From Wurfbainia villosa (taxonomy: Eukaryota; Streptophyta; Magnoliopsida; Zingiberales; Zingiberaceae): a DNA stretch of 64,000 bases. Under the pieces are notes generated by a model. The model saw only the letters and a list, made by a program, of their open reading frames with translations. It had not been told where the DNA came from and made no database searches. A program made the translations under genes and the position numbers. The DNA lies in assembly GCA_025175895.1 (NCBI GenBank), contig CM045987.1, forward strand, positions 110,597,040 through 110,661,039, given 5' to 3'. Of the stretch, positions 32,124 through 45,138 are shown one piece after another. Position 1 is the stretch's first letter; each line of letters opens with the position of its first letter.

Positions 32124-33941
32124 TTTCTTTTGTACTATAGTTATGTTTTGTATCATGTTTGTCGTTTCCTATAAACTTGTTTATAAAATTATGTCTTCTT
32201 GCATAAAACCTAGATTTTCATATAATTGCCTTTTTGTGAGTTACTCATTCATACTGTGATTTGTAGGGGTGTGCCCTACTCCTTTGTGATTATGCATGGT
32301 AGCAGGGGGAGGTTTTGTCATTTTTTTTCTTTTTTTTTATATTTGGCAAAGGGGGAGAAATAGGGAATTAAGTTTATGTTTGGGTGGGTAGTTGATATAA
32401 TATGTTTCCCTATTCTCTATGTTGATTACATGATATTCCTGTCATATTGTCATCATGCTTATTCGATATTTATTATTTGTTGAAAATTAGCCTAAGATTG
32501 TCAAACATCAAAAAGGAAGAGATTATTGGTGTACAATCATACCCGAGATGAGAAGTTTCGATGGTTGACAAACTATTAGGTTTAGGTTAATAAGTTGGAT
32601 CTCATGTGTGCTTCGAGTATGCAGGAAAAGTTCTCACAAGTCTAGAGACCAGATGCAAGGCAAGGAAAATCCAAGAAAGTAAAAGGCTGAATTTTTAGTG
32701 AGAAGAAGTGCCTGTAGATTGGAAGATTATATGCAAGACACGAAAGTCCAAAAAGTCAAGGACTAGATTCTTGGCGAAGAGAAAAAAGCCCAAGTAGATC
32801 ACGAAATCAGATGCAAGGGTGGATGAAGACCCAGAGATAAGAAAGTTCTAGGAACCAAACGACCAGATAACAGAAGATTCATCTGGCATGAGGTAACCAG
32901 GGATTGAGGGTAGAGAAGTTTAGGCATATTTCTTCCATTATAATGGTTAAAATGAGTGTATCAATTGAATATTGATGTCTACCAATTGATTAATACCTTG
33001 GAAGCTTCTACAGTCGGGTGCTCAGGACTCAAGCACTCGAGAAGCTCCATTGGGTGCTTGGGACTTGGGCACTTGGGAATCTCCGTCGGGTGCTCGGGAC
33101 TCGGGCACTCAGGGAGCTCCATCAAGTTCTAGGGATTCAGGCACTCGGGAAACTCTGTTGGGTGCTTGGGACTCGGGTGCGTGGGAAGCTCCAGTCAGGC
33201 GCTCAAGACTTGGATGCTCGGGACAAGCGAACCATGAGGCCCTGGTGCGCAGGGATCCAACAATCGATTGTTGGGATACTAGAATCAATTACTGATCCAG
33301 TTCGACCATTGAGGATCAATCGATTGCTTTGAATCAATTATCCAATTCGACCACTAGTGATCAATCGATTGGTATGGTGAAGCAATTGACTGGTTGCAGT
33401 GTTAGGCCAACAAAAGAATCCTAAATTGACTGGCTAGTTTGACTAATCCTAAATAATCAATTGGGTAATCAAGGAAATTGATTGATGTTCAAATTCAGGG
33501 ATGATCTTAGCTACTGATCTATTGTCAGTGACCAATGAATGGTATATCGACGGTTAGTAATCGCTTATTCAACTTGACCAATCCATTGCTGGCAACGAAA
33601 ATGAGCAGAAACAACCTTATTCTCAACTATTTAAAAAGGAAAGTTTATTTCCAGAACAAAAATAACTCATACACTGTTCCATTGTGGTTTTTGTGTTCAA
33701 GACTCTTAAGCTCAACAATCTTCAAGAAATCTTCAAGTAACAAGAGAAAGAGTGTGCACAAAACATTACTATAATCCTTCTCCTGAAATCTCTCCATGCT
33801 GAGTTTTTGTAAGCCTCTTGTAAAAGTGTTGTAAAATGGTTTCTCTGCCTTCGGATTTAGTCCGAGAAGGAGAAGATCAATAGAGGTGGTAGAATATTAG
33901 GTTAGCCTTGGACATAGTTGCCCTGGGGTTGGTGAACCTAA
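32124..33941 (+). mobile_element. 3' region and truncated 3' LTR of the same relative
   Basis: After the ORF fragment come an untranslated stretch with a GGGGGAG run near 32349, the polypurine-like AAAAAGGAAGAGAT, and an LTR from 32524 (TATTGGTGTACAATC, with the initial TG mutated). The LTR has CAATCGATTG palindromes (about 33259-33380) in place of CAGTCGACTG and the CCTTCGGATTTAGTCCGAGAAGGAG block (as in 12134-12160). It is cut at 33941 by the Copia element. ORFs in it (33018-33332) are repeat-derived. Confidence 0.65.
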
Positions 33942-35832
33942 TGGGATTTTTGGTGGGCATTCATAATGCTTTTGATCCCTTTTAACGTGATCCCTGGGAT
34001 GCGGGCACAACAAAAATACAAAAAACTAAAAAATTTCATGTCCCATAGATCCCTTTAGCCAAGGAATACATACTTTTAACATAATCATACAAAAATAGAG
34101 ATGAAGAGAAAGATGATCATACCTTCGAGATTTTTCTTTGAATATGTATAAACCACGAGTAAGACCAACGAGCCTTGCCTCTACCGATATTCACGTCGGA
34201 TCTTCGTGAGACCACCTTTCAAAGTCCACAAGCCATTCTCTCTGATTAGTGCTAGCCAAGCGTGGAGAGGAAGAGGGGAAACGAGGAGGATACAACACAC
34301 CATGACCCTTGGAGTTCCAAAACATCCAAAAGCCATTCAGAAAAACCTCTCTTAGGGTTCCATGAAGAGATGCATTTATACATCTATAATTTAGGAATCC
34401 TTAGACCATTAATACTTTCCATGTTTATTATATAAACATAGCAAAATATAACCTAACACGCAAAACCCAAAACGGAGACTCAATCCACGGTTGTGGTGTG
34501 CTCCACATCTTGGTCGTGGAGCTTTCCACGACCATGGAGGGATCCATGACCAGGCCATGGACCCCTCTGCCATGGTCAATGCCTAGTCATGTTGGTCAGG
34601 CATGACTATGTCAGTAGGGGTAGAGCCTGACACGACTGTGTCGGCCCTGTCACAACCATGTTGGGCCATGTATGCTCCGTTTCAACTCATTTTCATGTGG
34701 CACGACCGTGCTAAGCTTCAGTACAACCGTGTTAGGTTCTGTAAGGTTCGTTTCATGCCATTTTATGTCCAATCCAACTAGACATTCTCTCTCTCTTTGA
34801 GAATCTCATTCTCTAATATGTTTTCTGTTTCTTGAGACACCGTTGTGCATGTGACCCAATAAGTTTTTGACTATATTTGTCATTCATAATCCACCATTAA
34901 TTATGAATAGATTATGAGTGGTAGTATATCATTATCCCCAATTGATTGGAAAGTCGATGTTGACTTCAGAATAATTCTGAACCCTTTAGCAGCTACAATA
35001 ATTTGTGTCTTGTTTCTTTCACTCATCCTATACCCACTTCGTTCAAAACATGGTTTATGCGCTCATCCTCACTATGCAGACTACGTCATACCTAGCCCAA
35101 GTATAGTTTCCTTATCTTGTGGATTCAAGTTACTCCGTACATGTGTCCAAGAAGACCATTCTTCTTGACATGTGTGCTTTGGGCAAATACTTCTACGTAA
35201 AAATCCTGATGAGAGGCCTAGGGTAAATATTTCCTTTACAGAAGTGGTTAATCCTTTGTTGGCTATTCAAACATCTTCAATCACTTTGACTTATACCCAA
35301 TCAACCCGAAGTGATACCTCTTATGGAGATGGTTGCGAAGAAGTCAAAACATAGGTCGTCATGATCAAGATTACTTGAATAACTCAAGTTTAAGGAAGCT
35401 CACACTCAAGCTGCAATGGGATCTTCATCAACATGAATAATCATATGAAGTCTCATAGCATATCACTCCAATGAACTAGTTACCTTAACTAGCATCCACA
35501 TGTTCACTCTCAACTTTCCTATGCTTCCATTCAGTGAGTATCAAATGCTTGGATAAACCAAGGAGCATAACATATGTTAGTCTCACAGAATTGATGATGC
35601 CCAATCTCATTAATTCATTTAGGAATAGTTTCAATACTTACATAATTATACATCATGAGATACCCACTAATTCTGATCCATTCATAATTTCTCTCATGCT
35701 ATATATGTACTGTATTGTGGACTTCAGTAAATGAGTTTAAGATCTAATCAAATGCATATGTAATATACACTTAAATAGTGAATTTTATTAATAGCATCTA
35801 AGGTGATTACCTTAGGACACCTCTTAATTACA
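33942..35832 (-). repeat. 3' LTR of the degenerate Copia element
   Basis: It is 1891 bp. The minus-strand start TGTAATTAAGAGGTGTCC follows a polypurine tract (CAAGTGGGAGTATA). It contains CACGAC/GTCGTG-rich short inverted repeats near 34495-34730. Confidence 0.78.
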
Positions 35833-35907
35833 ATATACTCCCACTTGGCCTATAGCCAATCGCCTTGGTATCTAATACCATAGGTCTCTATATGCCTCTC
35901 GAATTTT

Positions 35908-38384
35908 TTAGGGAAGAGGCTTTGTCAAAGGATCTACTAGATTTCTATTAGTGAGAATTTTCTCTATTTGTGCATCTCTTCTACCTATGATCTTTCTGAT
36001 TAGATGGTAATGGTGAAGTACATGCTTAGATCGCTGATGAGACCATGGTTCCTTTTCTTGTACAATGGTACCATTGTTGTCGCAGTAGATCGATACTACT
36101 TCAATAATGCTTGAAACCACTCCAAGTTCAGTGATGAACTTCTTGATCTAAATTGTCTCCTTTGCTGCTTTAAAAACCATAATGTACTCTGCTTCTATGG
36201 TAGAATCAACAACTGTATCTTGTTTGAACCTTTTCCAACTCACCGCACCTCCATTCAAGGTGAATATGTATCCAAAATAGGAATTGGAATCATCTGTATA
36301 CGTCTGGAAGCTTGCACTAGTATACCCACTCATAATCATATCACCTCATCCATATACCAAGAACAACTCCTTAGTTTTTCTCAAGTACTTAAGGATTGCC
36401 TTGATAGTCACCCAATGATTCATACTAGGATTCGACTAGTATATGCTCGTAACACTCAAAACGTATAATACATCAGGGCTAGTACATAACATAACATAAG
36501 GGATCTGAGTCATGCGAATCCTCTTGTCTTTTGTATGCTAGCAGATATACTTTGAAAGGTGAATCCCATGCCTCTGTTTTAGCACTCTATCTATGTATGT
36601 AGACTGTGAAAGACCAAGCAACCAATTTGATCTATCTTTATATATCTTTATCTTCAAGATATAGGTTGCTTCTCCCATGTCTTTCATGGAGAATATTTTG
36701 GACAACCAAACTTTAATCAATTGTAGGACAGACACACCATTTCCTATGAGCAGTATGTCATTGACATACAACACTAGAAACACTATCACACTCCCACTAA
36801 CCTTCTTATACCCACAAGCTTCATCAAGATTTTGGGAGAAATCAAACTATTTAATTGTCTCATCAAAATGGATGTTAAAATTCCTAGATGCTCACTTCAA
36901 TCCATAAATGGATCTCTGAAGCTTGCATACTTTATTCTTGTTGATAGATGTAAAACTCTCAGGTTGTATCATATACACATCCTCAGATAGGTTCCCATTA
37001 AGGAAAAACTATTTTCACATTCATTCATCATATCTCATAATCATAATGAGCTACTATGGCTAGGAGTATCTGAATGGATTTAAGCATAGCTACTGGTGAA
37101 AATGTTTTATCATAGTCAACACCTTATTTTTGATGATTGTCTTTTACCACTAATTTAACTTTATAGGTAATTACATTACCATCCATGTCAATTTTCTTCT
37201 TGAAAATCCACTTGCACCCAATAGGCATAATGCCTTCGGGTGCCTTTGGGACTCTGTTTATCAAGTAAACAACGATCTCAAATGTGTAACCCTAAAAAGA
37301 TTTGGGAAGATTTGCATGAAGTATCAACAACCTAACCATGTCCAACAAGGTTCGGTTTCTCCTTTCAGCTACACCATTATGCTTTGGTGCATAAGGTGGA
37401 GACCATTGGCTTAAGTATTCTCCACCTTGATCAGATCGAAGTACTTTGATACTTTTCCCATATTGTTTCTCTACTTCATATCTGAATTCTTTAAATTTTT
37501 CAAAGGCATCAGACTTGTATCTCAATAGATACACATACCCAAATCATGAACAATCATCGATGAAGGTAATGAAGTAGCTATAACCTCCTCGTTCTTGAGT
37601 TGACATCGGTCCACATACATCGAAATGTACAAGACTCAAAACATTAAGCTCTAGTTCACCTTTTCCCTTAAAAGGTAACTTTGTCATCTTGCCTTTTAGA
37701 TATGAATCGCATGTGTCATATGAATCCAATTCAAAAGACCCCAAAATGTCAAGATTATGCAATTTGGTGATGTGATCCTTACTAATATGGCCAAGACGAC
37801 AATGCCACATATAGGAGGTTAATTAAGTATCTATTTTAGCACGTTTGCTATTCGACTCGATATTGAATACTTCGTTCGATATATCTAACATGTAGATTCC
37901 ATTATTTAATATTCATGTTCCCTAAAAGAACCATTCAACAATATGTAACAATAATTGTTACTAAAAGTCAAATGGAAATCTTTTCTATTTAACAACAAAT
38001 AGAAACAATGCTCTTTATTAACAAAGGAACATAAAAATAATCATCCAACTCTAAAACTAGTCCATTAGGAAGATGCAACAAATAAGTCCCTATGGCTATA
38101 GCAACAACCTTTGCTCTATTACCAACCCTTAAATTTGCTTTTCCCTTAACCAGCCATCTACCATTCTTCAATCCCTGTATTTCATTACATATATGGAAGG
38201 AACACCTGGTATCCAATACCCAAGTGTTAGAAGATACAGTGTGACATTCAATAATGAAAATAATTAAAGTAAATCGGGCATCAAGTGACTTCCTCTCCTT
38301 TAAGCACTCTAGATGATTCTTACAGTTTCCTTTCCTATGTCCCATTTTTAGTGCATGTTGCACAATAGATGAACCATCCTGCAC
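35908..38384 (-). pseudogene. Copia pol remnants: protease, integrase, RT, RNase H
   Basis: In minus-strand order: a degraded knuckle (MGHRKGNC), a protease with WVLDTRCSFHIC (usual DTG changed to DTR), YFYVPLLIKSIVSI, the gag-pre-integrase MWHCRLGHISKDHITKLH, HFDVCGPMSTQ, FITFIDDCS, LRSDQGGEYLSQW, and NGVAERRNRTLLDMVR. RT has VLYVNDILLIGN (the YVDD motif altered to YVND). RNase H has the SAS.QTYTDDSN and STIEAEYIMV blocks and ends DPLTKPLP. Blocks are separated by stops and frameshifts. Both catalytic losses show that this copy is dead. Confidence 0.82.
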
Positions 38385-38399
38385 TCTGAGCGAAAGATG

Positions 38400-38749
38400 A
38401 GCTTCATGATCTCAAACCTTTCGGATCTTGCTTGCTCGTCAAACAACTCACGAAGATGATAGACAATGGTGTAAGTATCCATATGCTTATGTTACTTCCA
38501 TAGTTCAGCAGACATCGATGCCAGCATGATGTAGCATGCTAGCTCCAAATCAACAACATGTTTCTAATAGACCAACATTTGGTCCCTAGAAGCATTTTTT
38601 GTAGGGCGTTCATGAAGACCCTCTTCAAGGATATGGGCTATCTTGTCAGCCTTGAGAACAATTCTTAAGTTTCATAACCAGTCCAAGAAGTTTGATTCCA
38701 TCAGTTTATTTCTGTCCAAAATTGAATGCAAGTTAATGGAGGTTGACAT
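38400..38749 (-). pseudogene. Copia gag remnant
   Basis: From the ATG at 38749 (minus) the frame reads SINLHSILDRNKL, NLRIVLKADKIAHILEE and HVVDLELACYIMLASM with several stops. It aligns closely with the gag at 62374-62787 (NLRTILDSNKL, NLRIVLKAEKLAYVLEE, ELASCIMLATM). Confidence 0.75.
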
Positions 38750-39879
38750 GCTATTCTAGCTTTATCAACCTAGACATACAACTAGAGTGTATAAGAGAGA
38801 TGAATTTGTAATGTAAACAATTTACATTAATTATAACTCTATAATGTAAAGAGCAACCTAGCATGTAAATTACAGTTAATGTAAATTGTAGGTTTAGAAT
38901 TCAAGAGCACTAACTTTGAATTTGAGAGATGGTAGGTTTTCTCCTAGTGGGCAGATATTTGCTATTGCTAAGAACAACCTTGGAGAGAGTCTAACAAGTC
39001 ATTCTTAGTTCTAGTGATAGGTATCAACAATACCAATTATATAATGTTTATATAACTATCACTTTATGCTATCAACTAATTGAATGTTCATATGTACATT
39101 AGGTTGTTAACTCATTAACATATATGCATTCTATGCATATCACTTAATTGCACCTCTATCCACATTGACCTTGGAGAGAGTCTAACAAATAAATGCTTTC
39201 AATTAGGGTTAGGACATTAATCATCAGATTGAAATTAAATGGTCCGAACATATCTAATTTTCTAGCCAGGCTTGGAGAGAGTCCAACAATCCAAACTAGA
39301 AACTTAGACTTTGATTCTTACCATTTACTGGAATATCGAATTGTGAATGGTTTGAACATATTTAATGTCATCCTAGGCTTGGAGAGAGTCCAACAATCCA
39401 AACATGAAAAGGAACTCTAGTTCAACTATATTAATGGAAGGTGTAAGCCCTAATATTTACACTAGAGATTTTCAGGTTATCCTAAGTCTCATCAATTTAC
39501 TACAAGGTAAGCCTTCATGTTTTTTTAAGCAGTTTACATGGCTAACTTACATATATAATCATATTAACTACAAGACAATTATGTATTGCATTGTAAACTA
39601 ACTAATAACAACAAAGGTCACATTAGGAAACAATTTTCAAATGTGTATATGAGCCAACCATTGGTTGCACATCCCATCGTGCGAAATTTGGCACGCAGAA
39701 TGCACAACCTATTCCAACACATGGATCACCTATGCTTTGGCCTCACGCCATGCGGCTAGCACCTTTAATGCTTTTAGGTGCATCCTCAGATATGTACAAT
39801 CAGGCATATAAAATATCAAAACTTATTATACATGCAAATAAAACTCTAAATCTATATAACTTATGTCAAAATGCAAGGT
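38750..39879 (-). other. 5' leader with four hairpin motifs
   Basis: An untranslated leader. On the minus strand TTGGACTCTCTCCAAG lies at 39378-39393 and 39271-39286. One-base variants (TTAGACTCTCTCCAAG) lie at 39170-39185 and 38980-38995. The same motif and spacing recur in the leader at 61100-62373. No gene is present. Confidence 0.75.
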
Positions 39880-39892
39880 GGCTCAGATACCA
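39880..39892 (-). other. Primer-binding site (initiator-Met tRNA type)
   Basis: The minus strand reads TGGTATCTGAGCC, one mismatch from the tRNA complement, four bases from the LTR. Confidence 0.75.
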
Positions 39893-39896
39893 CAGA

Positions 39897-41556
39897 TGGG
39901 ATTTTTGGTGGGTATTCGCAATGCTTTTGATCCCTTTTAGTGGGATCCCAGAAACACGGGCATAGTGGAAATATAAAACAATTAAAAAATTCTACATCCC
40001 AGAGATACCTTTAGCCAAGGAATATCAGCTTTTAACATAATCATACAAAAATAGAGATGAAGAGAAAGTTGATGATACATTCGAGATTCTTTTTGAATCT
40101 GTATAAATTATGTGCAAGACCAACAGGCCTTGCCTCTATCGGTATTCACGTTGGATCTTCGTGAGACAACCTTCCAAAGGCCACAAGCCTTTCTCTCTGA
40201 TCAGTGTTAACTGAGCTTGGTGAGGAAGAGGGGAGATGAGGAGGAGACAACACACCATGACCTTTGGAGTTCCAAAACATCCAAAAGCCACTAAAAAAAA
40301 AACCTCTCTTAGGGTTCAATGAAGAGATGTATTTATACATCTATAATTTAGGGAATCCTTAGAGCATTAACACTTTCCATGTTTATCATATAAATGCATC
40401 AAAATATAACCTGACATGCAAAAACTAAAATGGTGACCCAATCCACGGTCGTGGTGTGCTCCACATCTTGGTTGTGGAGCCTTCCACGACCATGGAGGGA
40501 TACACGGCTAAGTTGTGGATCCCTCTGCCATGGTTAGTGCCTGGTTGTGTTGGCTAAGTACGACTGTGTTGGTAGGGGCAAAGCCTGGCATGGTTGTGCC
40601 AGCATTGGCATAACCGTGCTAGCCCCAGCACGGTCATGTTGGGCGTTGTATGCTCCATTTCAACTCGTTTGCATGTGGCATGACATGTGAAGCTTCAGCT
40701 CAATCGTGTTAGATCCTATAAGGTCCGTTTCATGCCATTTTATATCTAATCCTACCATACATCCTCTCTCTCTTTGAGAATCTTATTCTCTAACTTGTTA
40801 TACATTTCTTGAGACACTGTTGTGTGTGTGACCCAATAGGTTCCCGGCTATGTTAGGCATTCATAATCAACCATTGATTATAAATAGATCAAGAGTGACA
40901 CCTAATGATGTAATTGAGAGGTGTCCTAAGGCAATTGCTTTAGAAGTTATTAATAAAATTCACTATTTGAGTATATATTGTCTATGTATTTGATTGAATC
41001 TTAAACTCATCTACTAAAGTCTACAATATGATACATAGCATTTGAGAAATATTGATTGGATCACAATTAGTGGGCATCTCATTATGTGTAAAAATGTAAG
41101 TATTGAAACTCTCCCTAGTCGATGAATCGATGAGATTGGACATCATCAATTCTATAAGACTAAAACATGTTATGCTCCTTAGTTTATCCAAGTATTCAGT
41201 ACTCACTGAATAGAAGCATACGGATGTTGAGAGTGAACATGTGGATGCTAGTTAGGGTAACTTGTTCATTGGAGTGACCTGCTATGGAACTTCATATGGT
41301 TCTTTATGTCGTTGATGTTTCATTACGGCTCGAGTGTGAGCTTCATTAGACTCGAGGTATTCAAGTCAACTTGATCATGGCGACTTATACTTTGACTTAT
41401 TTGCAACCATCTCCATAGGAGGTGTAACTCTGGGTTTATTGGGTATAAGTCAAAGTGATCGAAGATGTTTGAACAACCCAAAGAGGATTCACCATTCCTT
41501 ATATAAAGAAGATATATACCCTAGGCCTCTTATCAAGATTGTTACTCAGAAGTCTC
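39897..41556 (-). repeat. 5' LTR with inverted outer part
   Basis: 39897-40908 aligns directly with 33942-34930. From 40909 (TGTAATTGAGAGGTGTCC) to 41556 the sequence aligns with 35832-35190 in the opposite orientation. The breakpoint lies in a short TGTAATT-like word. Confidence 0.7.
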
Positions 41557-42452
41557 TGTAGGACCAAAATGTTTCAAGAGGGGGGGGGGGTGAATCTCGG
41601 AAGTTACAAATTTTCTTTAGAAATTAAAAACTTATTTTTTGAAATCTTTTAGAAATAAAGAGTATGCATCAAAATTTAAATAAAATAAAGAGACTAGCTT
41701 ATTTACTTGGTTCACAATCCTAGACGGGTTGCTACTCCAAGCCATGTAGCTCTCCGAGAGCTACCTCGATGGGTAATGAACTACAAGGTCCTCCGACTCG
41801 AGAACTCTCGACTTCGAAGGGGTTTGCTTTTTTACAATGATTAAGAGATAGGTAACACTCTACCTTCTCTTTGAAATTAAGTACACAAAAGCGAAATAAA
41901 GACAAGTAAATATACCGACACTATTGAGCTATTGAATTAGGGCACGGAGTGTCGGAATTGCGTCATTGCAAAGGGTTGAAGCTTTTGTGGACGACGAACA
42001 CTAGTAGTAGCACTTGGACATAGTAGATGAGTTGTATTCAGAGTTGGTCATGCATTTCTTTTATAAGCCTTTTCTAGTCGACTGGAATGCCCTCCAGTCG
42101 ACTCCACACCAGCCCATTGATATGATACTTCGGCATTCCCAGTCGACTGGACTTGTTCCAGTCGACTCCAGCTCACCTGGCTCTGCATCGGAAAGTTTGC
42201 CTTTTCAGTCAACTGGACCTCCCCAGTCGACTAGAAGTCTTTCCATCTAGGCTGTCAGATTCTTGATCGATCACCATCTAATCTTGCGAACTGGGTATCC
42301 AATCGACTGGACTTCAGTCGACTGGAATCCTTTCAATCGACTGATCCCTACAAAACAAGATTAGTAGAAGCAAACAATATAATATCCAATAGCAGTAGTA
42401 ATACTGCTCGATCTCGAATTCAAAGTTCCACACGGACTATCCGTCGGATCGA
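41557..42452 (-). mobile_element. Truncated LTR, minus strand (AGTCGACT family)
   Basis: It starts TGTAGGACCAAAATG with a G run of at least 11 at about 41580-41590 followed by TGAATCTCGG, the reverse of the conserved TTCACCCCCC end block. CAGTCGACTG palindromes lie at about 42075-42345. The other end is lost at the next LTR. The ORF at 42014-42250 is a translation of the palindromes. Confidence 0.6.
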
Positions 42453-42643
42453 TGATAACTGTCAATTTGTCGTATTATTTTGGTCCTTAATGTAACTATT
42501 TTAATCCTCTCATGTGTTAAATTGTTGATTATTTGCATATTTTATGAGTTGGATCATCTTTTGGACCTTATTATAAATTCTCCTAAATTTTGGACTTATA
42601 TGCAAATTTTACATCTTAATTGTAGGAGACCGAGATGGGCCAC
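42453..42643 (+). repeat. Truncated LTR start of the 42644-58864 family
   Basis: TGATAACTGTCAATTTGTCG to GAGATGGGCCAC follows the first 190 bp of the LTR that begins at 42644. It is an older copy, apparently cut by insertion of the younger one. Confidence 0.75.
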
Positions 42644-43197
42644 TGATAACTACCATTTTGTCATATTATTTTGGTCCTTAATCTCACTGTTTTTATCCTC
42701 TCGAGTGATTATTTATCGATTATTTTCATGTTTTATGAGTTGGATTTATTTTTGGACCTTATTGTAAAATCTCCTAAATTTTGGACTAATATGCGAATTT
42801 TATCTTTGTTTGTAGGAGATTGAGATGAGCCACTGGACTAGACTCAAGTTGGATCAAATATGGCTTCATCTAAGGGTCATAATGAGCATTTCTAGCTGGA
42901 GGAATCTGAGCCCTTCATCAAGATCAGAGTCAATTTAATCAAGGGTTCAGATCTGTTTAATCCTGACCGTCCGATGAAACCTAATTGATCTGAGGCATCC
43001 ATCTAAATCTGGAGTGATCCGATCCATGCATTTAGATTTGGACATCTTGATCGTTCATTCAGATTCGACTGATCATGATTATCCCTTCAAATTGATCAGA
43101 TCCATCCATTCAAAGTCGAAGAATTCATAGCCGTTGGATGCACAACTGGCTTAATGGATTAATCAAGGCAATTAAACCCTAGCTCTAATGGACGGCT

Positions 43198-45123
43198 TGT
43201 AGGGATGTATACTTAAAAGTCTATCTTTTCTATGAACATCTTTATTTTTGTGATAAGAATCACATGATCATTGTTTGCATATTTTTATGCATATTGTCTA
43301 ATATGTTACATTGTAGATAACATGGTGTGTGGTGTCTCACGGGAGATCATGTTATCGGCTTCTTGTAAAGTATAAGAAAAGACTCACAACCGAGATGACT
43401 TTGCATAAACCATCGGAATGGTTGTAGTGTGATTTGGTATTGGTTTGTCTTGACCATAGAATCACACTAGTGCACTTTGTGTGTATTGGCAGGACCAACA
43501 TAGAGGTGATTCGATTTATTGCTGACTACATAATCGAATCGGACCTCAGATATTATTTTGTACATGCTCTTAATCCCGATATAATAATGGACACATATAC
43601 TTAGTAGTCATCTCTTTGATTTACCAATGGGCGAGATTTATAGATTAAATCGATAGGCTCGGTAAGTTGGGAGATGATATTATTTATATGGTACCTCGTT
43701 GATTATAGGAGGAAACCGTGTCCTATATATTAGGATGATGATGTCCCCTTGAGGAGCTCATAAGGTTCATCATGTAAACCCTGCAGGTGGACTTGGTCTG
43801 GCATGATGAAAAGGTTGAGTGGTACTACTCAAGGAGTTAGATGTTGATTAATTAATGGTCAGTAAATTAATTAATCGACGGATATTCGAGATCTTAAACA
43901 CGGGGAGAAAATGTACAAATAATATATGGAGCCCATATTATCATATGGGGGTTGGTGAGGTAGATCAATGATGAACCTTTAGTGGATTAGATCATCATTA
44001 GTGGATCGGACTTTATGTGGGCTTGATCCATGGGTGGCCAAGACCCAACTCATCCTCATGGTCTCTAATGTAGCCTATTAACACCTCATGATGCTTAGAT
44101 CCAATGGATAGAAACAAAACTCTAAGATCCATTGGTAGAGATTAAATCTCTAAGATCCGACGGTGGAGATTAAATATCTAGATCCAACGGTTGAGATTAA
44201 ATCCCTAGAACCAATGGATGAGATTAATTCATGACTTATCCCTAACTCTATAAAAGGATGTAAAGGGAGTTGGCGTGACATAATAAAATGAGAGCTAGGG
44301 TTTGGGCGGCAAGAAGGAATCCTAGTTGAGATAGGATTAGGATTAGGGTTTGGAGGCAAGGGTGGCACCAAATAAGGAAGGTATTCTTCTCTTCTTCTTC
44401 CTCTTTTTGCCAACGTCCAGCACCTCTCTGACCTCTTTTCTTCTCCTTCTCCTTAGGTGGTGGAAACAAGATATAGGGCTTCCCTTGGTGTCTTGGTTGT
44501 TTTCCACCATCTTCTCCTTCACCTAGTTGGCCGGCAGTAAGGATAGTTTTAGTTCCTTGTTGGTTGTTTCTAGAGAGGAGAAAAACCTTGTTTCTACTCT
44601 TCCTCTTGCTTTGGAAGAGTAAGGAAGGAAGATTTGTGATCTAGGAGCTTCGACTTTTGGTAGATCGTCGCCCACACGACGTCCAAAAGGAGGAAGGTCA
44701 TACATTAGAAGATCGAGAGGTATACCTATTCTACTTTCTTTTTTTGTTTGTTGCTTGTTTTTGTTTTTCAATTATAAGCATGTTATAAATCTGTAAATGG
44801 CTAAATAATACTTGGATCCCGAGCATAAACACAAAAATCGGCGATTCGGACATCGTCTATTCCGCGGCTACTCGTAGAATAGAGGATGGTCGCTTGAACA
44901 ACTAGTTTGTTCAATTGACCTCTCTAAACGAATAGCACGACTATGACTTGGTTGCTTTGGCAATCCCTTTTATATAGGATTAAATTTTTTAATCCGGGGA
45001 CATAGAAGGGATCTCCATGAAGGAAGCTACCAAGGTGAAGTGGGAAGCGAAGTTTCCCCTCACGGACTCGATAAGCTAAAATCCATTAAATTGGTATGAG
45101 AGCTTCCGAAGCAAAACCCTTAA
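43198..45123 (+). repeat. 5' LTR of the inserted Copia element
   Basis: It is 1926 bp. It starts TGTAGGGATGTATAC and has a TATA box TATAAAAG at 44249-44256. Its last 60 bp contain TTGGTATGAGAGCTT, a primer-site-like word absent from the LTRs of the sister element. Confidence 0.85.
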
Positions 45124-45125
45124 AT

Positions 45126-45138
45126 TGGTATCAGAGCC
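45126..45138 (+). other. Primer-binding site (initiator-Met tRNA)
   Basis: TGGTATCAGAGCC is an exact match to the complement of the plant initiator-Met tRNA 3' end. Confidence 0.9.

Larger units (their letters stand above)
33942..41556 (-). mobile_element. Degenerate Ty1/Copia element, minus strand, rearranged right LTR
   Basis: The left LTR (33942-35832) and the right LTR (39897-41556) both start GGGATTTTTGGTGGG on the plus strand after TG/AT context. The interior holds RNase H, RT, integrase, protease and gag remnants in minus-strand order, a leader of about 1.1 kb and a primer site. The right LTR is normal only to about 40908. The rest is inverted. It belongs to the same broad family as the element at 58865-62787, sharing gag, leader hairpins and LTR motifs. 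Confidence 0.85.

Noticed and set aside
40901..40905. CCTAA as right target duplication of the degenerate Copia element (left flank CCTAA at 33937-33941)
   Set aside because: Comparison with the homologous LTR at about 59800-59820 shows that this CCTAA belongs to LTR sequence, not flanking DNA.
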